The notes beneath the pieces are model-generated. The model was not told the origin of the DNA and did not search any database. It saw only the letters and a list, made by a program, of their open reading frames with translations. 64,000 nucleotides of DNA, taken from DATLZB01 sp035574175. GTDB taxonomy: Bacteria > Pseudomonadota > Alphaproteobacteria > Rhizobiales > Hyphomicrobiaceae. Position numbers and translations under genes: made by a program. Positions 26,793-34,771 of this stretch are shown here, in pieces. The stretch spans positions 1-64,000 of the forward strand of contig DATLZB010000015.1 of NCBI GenBank assembly GCA_035574175.1. Reading direction: 5' to 3'. Each line of letters begins with the position of its first letter. The stretch's first letter is position 1.

Positions 26793-27003
26793 GGAGCGGG
26801 CTGATGGTTTGACGGTCATTGGGTCCGGTCGTCGGCTGCCCAGCATAGAGCGAGGGCTCGCAACTGGCATGCCAATCTGACGCAAATTTGGTAAATGGCG
26901 CGTGAACCGTGGCCGGGCACGCTGTCATGATCCTGGGGACATGGACAGCCGCGAAACGGCTTGGCAGAGTTCAGAGATGTCTCCAGAGGGGGTTTCGCGC
27001 GGA

Positions 27004-27906
27004 ATGTCGCAAGACGAGGAACGTGCCTCAATCCTTGCCGAGCTTACGCCAGGCTTCACCGTGCTCGAGCCCAAAGAGCAACTGGCGCCCTTCGTTTTTT
27101 GCTCGCCGCACTCGGGCCGGATCTATCCCAAAGCGCTGCTCGAGCGCTCCCGGCTTGATGCTCATGCTCTGCGCAAATCCGAGGATTGCTTCGTCGACGA
27201 GCTGTTTGCGGGCGTGGCCCGGCTCGGCGCGCCCCTCATTGCAGCTCGCTTCCCGCGGGCCTACCTCGATGTCAACCGCGAACCCTATGAGCTCGACCCA
27301 CTGCTGTTTGGCGAACCGCTGCCGCCGTTCGCAAACGCACAGTCGATGCGGGTCGCCGGAGGGCTCGGCACCATCGCGCGTATCGTGGCCGATGGCGAGG
27401 AGATTTATCGCGAGCCGCCCCCGCTGGCTGCCGCGCTCGAACGCATCGAGCGGCTCTATAAGCCCTTCCATGCCACCTTGCATGAACTGATCACACGCAC
27501 GCAGGCCCGCTTCGGCGTCGCCCTCCTCGTCGACTGCCATTCGATGCCTTCGGCTTCCATGAGCAGTTCTGGAAGCACCAAGCCCGATTTCGTGATCGGC
27601 GACCGGTTCGGGGCCTCCTGCGATCCCAGGGCCAGCCGGGCCATCCGGGAGGCGATCGTGCAGCTCGGCTACCAAGCCCATGTGAACCGGCCTTACGCAG
27701 GAGGTTTCATCACCGAGCATTATGGGCGGCCGGCACAGGGCGTGCACGCCGTCCAAATCGAGATCAATCGTGCCCTCTACCTGGATGAGACGTCATTGCA
27801 GCCGACTGCACGCTTTGCCAAACTTCGGAACGACCTGACGGCGCTCGTTCAACGGCTGTTTTCCGGTATGCCGCCGCTCATCGAGCGGCGGGCGGCCGCA
27901 GAATGA
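27004..27906 (+). CDS. N-formylglutamate amidohydrolase-family protein (second paralogue)
   Basis: 300 aa from the ATG at 27004; in-frame starts at 26977, 26941 and 26902 are possible. Family motifs are FVFCSPHSGRIYP (metal His), AYLDVNREPYELDP, VALLVDCHSMPS and GVHAVQIEINRALY (late Glu). It is distinct from the paralogue at 25200-26384 but of the same superfamily. These enzymes release formate from formylated amino acids, as in histidine degradation, though no hut genes are nearby. It is divergent from cpdR. Confidence 0.88.
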   Translation: MSQDEERASILAELTPGFTVLEPKEQLAPFVFCSPHSGRIYPKALLERSRLDAHALRKSEDCFVDELFAGVARLGAPLIAARFPRAYLDVNREPYELDPLLFGEPLPPFANAQSMRVAGGLGTIARIVADGEEIYREPPPLAAALERIERLYKPFHATLHELITRTQARFGVALLVDCHSMPSASMSSSGSTKPDFVIGDRFGASCDPRASRAIREAIVQLGYQAHVNRPYAGGFITEHYGRPAQGVHAVQIEINRALYLDETSLQPTARFAKLRNDLTALVQRLFSGMPPLIERRAAAE

Positions 27907-28002
27907 GCGGCAACGCCAACTTCCCAAGGGCAGCCGGGAGTACCAAGTGTGCGGAGCAGCAGGTGCCGCTAACCCAGACAACGCTTCAGCTCCCCCACGA
28001 AA

Positions 28003-28098
28003 AAGAAAAGGGGCCGTTCGGGTTGCCGAACGGCCCAAGTCTAGGGAGGAAACGCCCAAGGAGGGCTACGACAGACGAGCGAGCTCGTCGATGTCGCG
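28003..28098 (-). ncRNA. Small RNA, alpha-r8/MmgR-like, copy A
   Basis: Read on the minus strand, a -35/-10 pair (28128-28133, 28105-28110, 17-bp spacer) is followed by a hairpin (GACGAGC/GCTCGTC) and a small GCCC/GGGC hairpin. The single-stranded motif TTTCCTCCCT comes next (complement of 28043-28052). A perfect 11-bp terminator stem (GGGCCGTTCGG/CCGAACGGCCC, loop CAAC) ends in a T-rich tail. The UUUCCUCCCU decamer before the terminator is what I recall as the conserved core of the alphaproteobacterial alpha-r8 (MmgR) sRNAs, an anti-Shine-Dalgarno-type sequence. The 5' end is estimated from the promoter. Confidence 0.75.
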
Positions 28099-28104
28099 AT
28101 GCAA

Positions 28105-28133
28105 CATTTAAGGATGCGGCGCACAAAGTGCAA
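28105..28133 (-). promoter_or_regulatory. Promoter of small RNA copy A
   Basis: On the minus strand TTGCAC (28133-28128) and TAAATG (28110-28105) are separated by exactly 17 bp and lie directly upstream of the copy A hairpins. The second sRNA copy has an equally spaced pair, which supports both. Confidence 0.55.
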
Positions 28134-28212
28134 CTGCATTTTTTGCAAAGCAGGTAGGAAATGAACGGTGAGCACCCTGGGCTGAGCACCCTGGTCCAAC
28201 GGGGCGAAAGCC

Positions 28213-28310
28213 AAGAAAAAAGGACCGTTCGCAAGGTCGAACGGCCCAAGTCTAGGGAGGAAACGCCCAAGATGGGCGACAGCGACGCAGCTTGCACCGC
28301 GCGCGCCGCA
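28213..28310 (-). ncRNA. Small RNA, alpha-r8/MmgR-like, copy B
   Basis: A second copy 211 bp from the first, same strand. It shares an identical 34-nt core (28238-28271 versus 28027-28060) covering the second small hairpin, the TTTCCTCCCT motif (complement of 28254-28263) and the left arm of the terminator. Outside this core the sequences differ. The 5' hairpin is GCACCGC/GCGGTGC, and the terminator stem carries a G-U wobble before a run of T. Different 5' parts with a conserved core and terminator indicate an old duplication under selection. Confidence 0.75.
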
Positions 28311-28316
28311 GCGGTG

Positions 28317-28345
28317 CATATGAGCCTGTTCGGGGTCGTGCGCAA
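28317..28345 (-). promoter_or_regulatory. Promoter of small RNA copy B
   Basis: On the minus strand TTGCGC (28345-28340) and CATATG (28322-28317) are spaced 17 bp apart, the same architecture as copy A, and lie just before the 5' hairpin of copy B. It overlaps the short region upstream of hisN on the other strand. Confidence 0.5.
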
Positions 28346-28418
28346 GGCGGCGGCGAGCACCGGAAACAACTAGCAGGGGAAAGTTGTCTTGCGGCCACAA
28401 TCTGCGGAAAGGCTGCGC

Positions 28419-29204
28419 GTGCCTACCCTCTCGGCCCTGGTCGGTTTCATGCACGAGCTGGCCGACGCCTCCGGGGCTGCTGTGCTCCCTCATTTCCGCA
28501 AGACCCTTGCGGTCGAGAACAAGGGTAGAACAGGAGCCTACGATCCGGTTACGGTCGCCGACCGCAATGCCGAGCGCGCCATCCGCCGTTTGATCGCCCG
28601 GCGCTTTCCGGACCATGCCGTCGAGGGCGAGGAGTTCGGCGCCGCCGGCGCCGGGCCCTACCGTTGGCTGATCGACCCCATCGACGGAACCCGCGCCTTC
28701 GTCATGGGTCTGCCGCTATGGGGCACGCTCATCGGCCTGATGCAAGGCGATGAGCCACTGCTCGGCATGATGGACCAGCCCTATATTCGCGAACGGTTCT
28801 GGTCGCATGGCCACGGCGCAAGCCTGCGCACGCCCGACGGCAAGCAGCGCAGGCTCAGGACGCGCCCCTGCCAGAGCCTGGCCGATGCCATCCTGGCGAC
28901 CACGCACCCCGACATGTTCGCGCCCGGAGCAGAAAGCCGCAGCTTTGCTTGCGTAAGGCAGCGGGTCCGCAGCTGCCGCTACGGCGGGGACTGCTATGCT
29001 TACGCCATGCTGGCCGCGGGCCATATCGATGTGGTGATCGAAGCCGGACTTAAGGCCTACGACATCGCCGCCTTGGTCCCGATTATCGAGGCTGCCGGCG
29101 GACGTGTCACCACCTGGGAGGGCAAGCCGGCAGGTGGCGGCGGGCGCATCCTGGCCTGTGGAGACCCGCGGTTGCACGAGCAGGTCCTCAAGCTGCTGAA
29201 CTAG
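28419..29204 (+). CDS. hisN: Inositol-monophosphatase-family histidinol-phosphatase
   Basis: 261 aa. A GTG at 28419 is chosen because GGAAAGG lies six bases upstream and the protein then starts PTLSALVGFMHELADASG as homologues do; the frame opens at a TTG at 28389. Metal-binding motifs are VEGEEFG, WLIDPIDGTRAF and GLKAYDIAALVPIIEAAGG. The family includes HisN, which dephosphorylates L-histidinol phosphate in histidine synthesis. In related genomes it often lies near N-formylglutamate amidohydrolase and cpdR, as here. Confidence 0.85.
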   Translation: MPTLSALVGFMHELADASGAAVLPHFRKTLAVENKGRTGAYDPVTVADRNAERAIRRLIARRFPDHAVEGEEFGAAGAGPYRWLIDPIDGTRAFVMGLPLWGTLIGLMQGDEPLLGMMDQPYIRERFWSHGHGASLRTPDGKQRRLRTRPCQSLADAILATTHPDMFAPGAESRSFACVRQRVRSCRYGGDCYAYAMLAAGHIDVVIEAGLKAYDIAALVPIIEAAGGRVTTWEGKPAGGGGRILACGDPRLHEQVLKLLN

Positions 29205-29234
29205 TCGATGGAAAGGTAGCGGCGGAGCCAGCCG

Positions 29235-31337
29235 ATGACGCCAACTCGCCCCCCCGTCACACGCGAGACGCGGGACGGCCTCGCCCTGATCTGGATCGAC
29301 AACCCGCCGGTAAATGCTCTCTCCCAAGGGGTCCGGGCCGGTCTTAAAGCCGCGTTCGGAGCAGCCATCGCGGACGGCAGCGTGGAAGCGATCGTCCTCG
29401 CCTGCCGCGGCCGTACGTTCGTGGCCGGGGCCGACATCCGTGAATTCGGCAAACCCCCTTTGCCGCCACCGCTTTACGAGTTGTGCCTCAGCATTGAGGC
29501 TTCCCCCAAGCCGATCGTAGCCGCCATCCACGGCAGCGCGCTCGGGGGCGGCTGCGAGATTGCGCTTGCGGCGCATGGGCGAATTGCCGCGTCCGATGCC
29601 CGGATCGGACTGCCCGAGGTCAAGCTCGGCATCATTCCAGGCGCCGGCGGCACGCAGCGCTTGCCCCGCCTCATCGGAATTCCGGCAGCCATTGAACTGG
29701 TGAGCAGCGGCCGGAGTCTCGGGGCTCACGAGGCGAGAGCCCTCGGTATTCTTGATCGCGTCGCCGATGGCGACCTCGTGGATGAGGCGGCAAGCTTCGC
29801 GCGCGAGCTCATCGGCAAGCGGTTGCGCCGCACCAGCGCGCTGCCCCTTTCCGATTTCGACCGGGCGGCAGCCGAGGCGGCGATCGTTACCATCGCCCGT
29901 AAGGCGCGCGGCCAGGTCGCGCCCGCGGAGGCCGCCCGCGCGGTGCTCGCTGCCGCGACGTTGCCGTTCGAGCAGGGTCAGCAGCATGAGCGGGGCGTAT
30001 TCATGCGCCTCGTTGCCTCCGATCAGGCCGCAGCGCTGCGGCACCTGTTCTTTGCAGAGCGTATGGCGGCCAAGATGCCAGAGCTTGAGGGTATCGCTCC
30101 GCGGGCCATCGCCACCGTCGGCATCGCCGGAGCCGGTACCATGGGGGCCGGTATTGCCGTCGCTTTTGCCGATGCGGGTTTCAACGTCACCGTCCTCGAA
30201 CAATCGGCGGAGGCAGCAGCGAAGGCAAAGGAGCGGATCGAAGGCCTCTACCGGCGCGCCGTCACATCGGGGCGCCTTGAAGAGACGGCTTGCGCCCAGC
30301 GCATGCAACGGATCTCCTTCGCCCATGCGCTCACGGCGCTTGCCCACTGCGATCTGGTGGTGGAGGCGGTGTTCGAGGATCTCGCCGTGAAGAAGGCGCT
30401 GTTCGGCGCGCTTTCGGACATCGTGCGAAGGGAGGCCATTCTCGCCACCAACACGAGCTATCTCGATCCCAATGCCATTGCCGCGAGTACCAGGAATCCT
30501 GAGCGGGTGCTCGGCATGCACTTCTTCGCCCCAGCTCAGGTCATGCGCCTCCTCGAGGTGGTCGGAACCGACCATACGGCGCCCGACGTGCTGGCAACCG
30601 CCATCCACGTCGCACGCCGGCTGGGCAAGCTGCCCGTGCCGGCCAAGCCGTGTGAGGGCTACATCGGCAACCGCATTTTTGCGGCCTACCGGCGCCATGC
30701 CGAATACCTCGTGGAAGACGGCGCGGCGCCGGAAGCCATCGATCGGGCACTGGAGGCCTACGGTCTCGCCATGGGCCCGTTCGCGGTTGCCGATCTTGCT
30801 GGCCTCGACATCGCCTGGGCGATGCGCCGGCGCCGCGCCGCAAGCCGGCCTGCCGGCGAGCGCTACGTGGCCGTTGCCGACCGTCTGTGCGAGGCGGGCC
30901 GCCTCGGCCGCAAGACTGGGCGCGGCTGGTACGCCTACCCGGATCCAAGCGGCAGACCGCAGCCCGATCCCGACGTGGCAGCCATCATCCTCGCCGAGCG
31001 GAAAAGGAAGGGCGTCGCGCCACGCCAATTCTCAGGCGAGGAGATCGTGCGCCGGCTTCTCTGCGTCATGGCAAACGAGGGGGCGAAAGTGCTCGCCGAC
31101 GGCATCGCCCGCCGCGCCTCCGACATCGACCTCGTGTTCGTGAACGGCTATGGCTTCCCAGGCTTCAGAGGGGGTCCCATGTATGCGGCCGATCAGCGCG
31201 GCCTCGTCGCGACGCTCGCCGAGGTGGAAGCTGCCGCCGCAGCGGGAGGAGAGGGCTCAGAACCGGCGCCGCTGTTGCGCGAGCTTGCCGCACGCGGCTC
31301 AACGTTCGCCCAGTACGATCGCGAGCGCAGCCGATAG
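29235..31337 (+). CDS. Multifunctional enoyl-CoA hydratase / 3-hydroxyacyl-CoA dehydrogenase (FadB/FadJ-like)
   Basis: 700 aa fusion. The N-terminal crotonase domain (about 1-190) has oxyanion-hole segments RTFVAGADIREFG and HGSALGGGCEIAL and the Glu-bearing LPEVKLGIIPGAGGTQRLPR. The NAD-binding 3-hydroxyacyl-CoA dehydrogenase part starts around 290 with GIAGAGTMGAGIAVAFADAG. A catalytic HFFAPAQVMRLLEVV (His) follows, then two C-terminal domains with CEGYIGNRI and NGYGFPGFRGGPMYAAD. It carries out two beta-oxidation steps. No thiolase is adjacent. It starts 30 bp after hisN. Confidence 0.94.
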   Translation: MTPTRPPVTRETRDGLALIWIDNPPVNALSQGVRAGLKAAFGAAIADGSVEAIVLACRGRTFVAGADIREFGKPPLPPPLYELCLSIEASPKPIVAAIHGSALGGGCEIALAAHGRIAASDARIGLPEVKLGIIPGAGGTQRLPRLIGIPAAIELVSSGRSLGAHEARALGILDRVADGDLVDEAASFARELIGKRLRRTSALPLSDFDRAAAEAAIVTIARKARGQVAPAEAARAVLAAATLPFEQGQQHERGVFMRLVASDQAAALRHLFFAERMAAKMPELEGIAPRAIATVGIAGAGTMGAGIAVAFADAGFNVTVLEQSAEAAAKAKERIEGLYRRAVTSGRLEETACAQRMQRISFAHALTALAHCDLVVEAVFEDLAVKKALFGALSDIVRREAILATNTSYLDPNAIAASTRNPERVLGMHFFAPAQVMRLLEVVGTDHTAPDVLATAIHVARRLGKLPVPAKPCEGYIGNRIFAAYRRHAEYLVEDGAAPEAIDRALEAYGLAMGPFAVADLAGLDIAWAMRRRRAASRPAGERYVAVADRLCEAGRLGRKTGRGWYAYPDPSGRPQPDPDVAAIILAERKRKGVAPRQFSGEEIVRRLLCVMANEGAKVLADGIARRASDIDLVFVNGYGFPGFRGGPMYAADQRGLVATLAEVEAAAAAGGEGSEPAPLLRELAARGSTFAQYDRERSR

Positions 31338-31352
31338 CCGTTTCCCAGCCAT

Positions 31353-31865
31353 CTAAGCTCTAAGCGCCCGCAGCATATCCTCAAGGTACTCTTCCGCACT
31401 GGCAATTACCAGCATGGCAGCGTGCGGCCGCAACTGGCCCAGCGCCTTCGTCAAGGCTGCGTCGGACTTCGTTTGACTGCCGAGCACCAGCACGGTCGTC
31501 ATCACGCGTTGGAGCGCGCAGGTCTCGCCGATGATCGCCGCCGCCTGCGGATCCTGCCCGACCGTCGCCACCATCACAACCAAGTCTGCGGACTGGATTT
31601 CTTCCATCAGGTCCCTGGTCCGCCCTGCAAGGTCACTGAGCCAGCCCTTCATTGAAAAGCGCTCGCTTTCCCGCGGCGCGCTGGTGAAACGGGAGGCGGT
31701 GAGAAAGCTCGCGCGGTTCCACTTGGCCTTGGACAGTTCGGCGACAGCGCGCTCGCTCGGGGGGTCCATGGCGATCACCTTGACCGAGCGCGGAAGCGAG
31801 TTCGGATCGTTGATACGAAACCGTGCCTCGGCGGCGGTGGTCATGCGGGCACTTTCGCTCAGCAT
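31353..31865 (-). CDS. Uncharacterised conserved-looking protein, 170 aa
   Basis: From the ATG at 31865, with GAGGAG six bases upstream. No family recognised. The N-terminal 30 residues are polar. The rest alternates strands and helices in a Rossmann-like pattern: VKVIAMDPPSERAVAEL, ADLVVMVATVGQDPQAAAII, TTVLVLGSQ and HAAMLVIASAEEYLEDML. The strand-loop-helix SADLVVMVATVGQDPQ recalls nucleotide-binding folds, but no P-loop is present. It converges with the FadB-like gene, 15 bp apart. Confidence 0.7.
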   Translation of the reverse strand: MLSESARMTTAAEARFRINDPNSLPRSVKVIAMDPPSERAVAELSKAKWNRASFLTASRFTSAPRESERFSMKGWLSDLAGRTRDLMEEIQSADLVVMVATVGQDPQAAAIIGETCALQRVMTTVLVLGSQTKSDAALTKALGQLRPHAAMLVIASAEEYLEDMLRALRA

Positions 31866-32025
31866 CGATATCTCCTCGACGAAGGTCGCTCTTTCGGGCC
31901 GCCACTCTATCGGCGGCGGCCCGGCGCGCAACCCAAGACGCCGGAATCGTTCGTATAGCGAGGAAATACGTGATGAAAATCATACATGCTGTTTGACTGG
32001 ATCCTTTTCGTGCGGTAGGCTTCCA

Positions 32026-32057
32026 TCGTTTCCCCTGGGGGCCGCGGCGGGAAACGA
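32026..32057. repeat. 9-bp perfect inverted repeat around a GC-rich spacer
   Basis: TCGTTTCCC and GGGAAACGA are separated by 14 bp of GC-rich sequence, making a strong potential hairpin or operator. It lies in the gene-poor 31866-32497 stretch, 56 bp before a possible 38-aa membrane-protein ORF. No T-run follows. Confidence 0.4.
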
Positions 32058-32112
32058 CGGCCGATCAACGGCCGCAGCGGGTGGCAAGAAACCGGTTTTG
32101 GGGACGATCCCC

Positions 32113-32229
32113 ATGGAACTCTTTCTGACCGCCGCCATATGCCTGCTTGTCGGTGCTGCCGCGGGCTATCTCGGAGCGTATTGGCGCTACGCCTTGAAGC
32201 CCTTCTTCGAGGAGCGGAGCTGGCGCTGA
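32113..32229 (+). CDS. Possible 38-aa single-pass membrane protein
   Basis: The ATG at 32113 reads MELFLTAAICLLVGAAAGYL, then a short basic cytoplasmic tail, and stops at 32229. One clear transmembrane helix; GGGGACG lies about six bases upstream. No homologue family is known to me. It occupies the middle of a 632-bp gap (31866-32497) that otherwise holds only an inverted repeat and no other convincing gene. It could be chance. Confidence 0.35.
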   Translation: MELFLTAAICLLVGAAAGYLGAYWRYALKPFFEERSWR

Positions 32230-32497
32230 AGCGCACGCTACCCCGGCCCATACAGCTTCCATCGCGCCAAACGGCCAAGCTGTGCGGGAGGAAACCGTGG
32301 GGCGATGCCAACGCGCAGGCCGCCGCGATGCCGGCGTGAACCACGGGCCTGCGTGCGCCGGTGCGCAGGCTCCGGCATGGCCGACACCGAGGACGTGCCG
32401 AACGCGGTCGGCAGGTCGGGTCACCGGTGCGCCATAGCGCGGTTGTTTCGATTTCGAAGTATAGTGCCGGCCCCCAAGATGCGATCGCGAGGGAAGC

Positions 32498-34039
32498 GTG
32501 CGGGAGCTGGCCGGTCCAGATGTGGTGCGCCATTGGATCGAGCGCGCGGCCTCGCGCGATGCGGACAAGCCGTACATCGTCTCGGCCGACGACGAACACA
32601 TACTCAGCTACGGCGAGCTGCGCGCTGTCACACGCCGGATCTCGGCGTTCCTCAGCCAGCTCGGCATCGGCGCCAATGATCGCGTTGTCCTTCTCGCGAA
32701 CAACTCCATCGAGCATCTTCTTGTCTATCTCGGCACGCTCGCACACGGAGCGACGATCTGCACGGTGCATGTCGAGATTAACCGCAATCAGCTCACCAAT
32801 ATTCTTGCCGCGCTGCGGCCGCGCCTCGCCGTGTTCGAGGAAGCGCTCAAGCTTGATGCCGCGCTGTCTGCAGCGGCGACCTTCGCTCTCCCCCTTGGAT
32901 CGCGCGACGATCACCGCGGCGAAAGCTTGTTCGCCGCCGTCAATCGCATGGAGGCGGCGAACGTGGCGGCCAGAGGTGTGCGGCCCGGAGACGGCGCCGT
33001 CATCCTGTACACATCGGGCACCACGGCGCGCCCGAAAGGCGTGGTGCTGAGCTTCCGAGAACTGCTGTCCAACACAGGTCCCACCGCCGAGGCCTTCGGC
33101 ATGACGGCGCAGGAGCGCATCTACGATTTCCGTTCCTTCAACTGGTGCTCGGCCCAGACGCTGAGCGCGCTTCCCACGCTGGAGCGCGGCGCCACGCTCA
33201 TTCTGGGTTCCAGGTTCTCACGCAGCCGCTTCTTCGACCACGTCCGGCGATACGGCGCGACCATCGCCGCCGGCAACCCGACCACCATCCGCCTGCTGCT
33301 CGACGGCGTGGATACCCTTTCCGCGCAGGAAGTACCCACGCTGCGGTTCGTCACCTCGAGCTCCGCCCCGCTCTCGGTGGAGGATTGGCGCCGGTTCGAG
33401 GACCGCTTCGGTATCCGTGTAAGCCAGGCCTACGGCTGCTCGGAGACCGGTTGGATCGCGGCTGTTCCCGGCGAGCACCGCCGGATCGGAACGGTCGGCA
33501 GGCCGCTCGCCTATCATCGGCTCGCCATCGTGTCGGCCGCAGGCGAACCGCTGCCTCAGGGGCAAAGCGGTGCCATCGAGATCGGCGGGCTCGGGGAAAA
33601 CCCCTACTGCCATCTCGGCGACGACGGTACGGTCACCGTCAGCGATCGCGGGCGACTGAAGACCGGCGACCTCGGCTTTCTCGACGAGGAGGGCCACCTC
33701 CACATCACCGGCCGCGTGAAGGAACTGATCATCCGCGGGGGCGTCAACATCTCGCTGGCCGAGATCGACGCTGCCCTGCTACAGGCGCCCGACGTGGTGG
33801 ACGCAGCCAGCGTCGGCGTGCCGGACGAGATTTACGGCGAGGAGGTCGTCGCCTTCGTGGTGCTGCGGCCGGGTTCCGCGCTGAAGGCCGCCGCGATCCG
33901 CAGCCATTGCGCGGCGGTATTGCCGGTCTACAAGGCTCCGAAGGAGATCATGCTCTGTCAAGCATTGCCAAGATCGGAACGCGGCAAGCTCGACCGGAAG
34001 GCGCTGGTGAAGCTTTGGCAGGAATGGCGCCGCCGTTGA
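32498..34039 (+). CDS. AMP-binding acyl-CoA synthetase/ligase
   Basis: 513 aa from a GTG (no strong ribosome binding site seen). Adenylate-forming motifs: P-loop ILYTSGTTARPKGVV, SQAYGCSETGW (A5), LKTGDLGFLDEEGHLHITGR (A7/A8), and a C-terminal SERGKLDRKAL with the catalytic Lys. It would activate a carboxylic acid to its acyl-AMP and CoA thioester. The substrate cannot be read. Aromatic and fatty acid catabolic genes nearby make either possible; it is a candidate partner for the box genes farther right. Confidence 0.9.
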   Translation: MRELAGPDVVRHWIERAASRDADKPYIVSADDEHILSYGELRAVTRRISAFLSQLGIGANDRVVLLANNSIEHLLVYLGTLAHGATICTVHVEINRNQLTNILAALRPRLAVFEEALKLDAALSAAATFALPLGSRDDHRGESLFAAVNRMEAANVAARGVRPGDGAVILYTSGTTARPKGVVLSFRELLSNTGPTAEAFGMTAQERIYDFRSFNWCSAQTLSALPTLERGATLILGSRFSRSRFFDHVRRYGATIAAGNPTTIRLLLDGVDTLSAQEVPTLRFVTSSSAPLSVEDWRRFEDRFGIRVSQAYGCSETGWIAAVPGEHRRIGTVGRPLAYHRLAIVSAAGEPLPQGQSGAIEIGGLGENPYCHLGDDGTVTVSDRGRLKTGDLGFLDEEGHLHITGRVKELIIRGGVNISLAEIDAALLQAPDVVDAASVGVPDEIYGEEVVAFVVLRPGSALKAAAIRSHCAAVLPVYKAPKEIMLCQALPRSERGKLDRKALVKLWQEWRRR

Positions 34040-34102
34040 GGGAGCGCGGGACGGGCAGCCGATGTCTTTGCTCATACCCCGCACACCAAAACGCGGCGAG
34101 TG

Positions 34103-34771
34103 CTAGGCGGGGCCAACGTCCTTCGGCGCCGCCTCGCGCAGGATCGCCGTGACCTCGTCATCGGCGATCTGGCGAAAGTCGCGATAGAAAAAGCCGATGG
34201 CGCCGAGCGACACAGGAGACTGAAGACAGACGACCTCGTCGGCTTCGGCTTTGAGCGCTTCAACCGTCTCTTCGGCAGCCACGGGCGTGGCGATGACCAC
34301 CGCTTTGGGGTGGCGGCGCTTAAGCCAGCGAAGGGCAGCGCGCACGGTGGCGCCCGTCGCAATGCCATCATCGACCACGATCGCGGTTCTTCCGGCGATC
34401 GGTGCACGCGGCCGGTCGGCGAGCCAGAGCCGGCGCCGCTCCTCGATGACCGCGACCTGGCGGGCCGTTTCCTTTCGGATGTAATCGGGTGACGCGTCCG
34501 TCGCCCGGACCACGTCCTCGTTGAGGACTAGCTCGGGCTCCCCGCCGTCGATGACTGCGCCGACGGCCAGTTCCGGTTGGTAGGGCGCGCCCAGCTTGCG
34601 CACGAGCACGATATCGAGCGGAGCCCCGAGCCTGGCGGCGACCTCAGCCGCGACGACAAGGCCGCCGCGCGGCAGGCCGAGCACCACCGGATCTGCGAAA
34701 CGGCGCTCGGCAACCGCTTCCGCGAGCAGGCGGCCCGCTTCGCGGCGATCCTCGTAACGCCTGTAACTCAT
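34103..34771 (-). CDS. Phosphoribosyltransferase-family protein
   Basis: 222 aa. The PRPP-binding motif TAIVVDDGIATGATVRAAL is clear near residues 130-148, and the N-terminal VVLGLPRGGLVVAAEVA is typical of this stand-alone PRT subgroup of unknown substrate. Its ATG overlaps the TAA of the upstream hydrolase gene by one base (TAATG), so translation is coupled. In other bacteria the two domains can be fused, supporting a joint but undefined function. Confidence 0.85.
   Translation of the reverse strand: MSYRRYEDRREAGRLLAEAVAERRFADPVVLGLPRGGLVVAAEVAARLGAPLDIVLVRKLGAPYQPELAVGAVIDGGEPELVLNEDVVRATDASPDYIRKETARQVAVIEERRRLWLADRPRAPIAGRTAIVVDDGIATGATVRAALRWLKRRHPKAVVIATPVAAEETVEALKAEADEVVCLQSPVSLGAIGFFYRDFRQIADDEVTAILREAAPKDVGPA

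Noticed and set aside
28011..28271. Direct repeat considered as a CRISPR or REP element
   Set aside because: Only two copies with long unequal flanks, each with its own promoter and terminator, which fits paired sRNA genes far better.
28716..31028. 770-codon minus-strand open frame opposite hisN and the FadB-like gene
   Set aside because: Antisense shadow of two clear genes; no recognisable motif.
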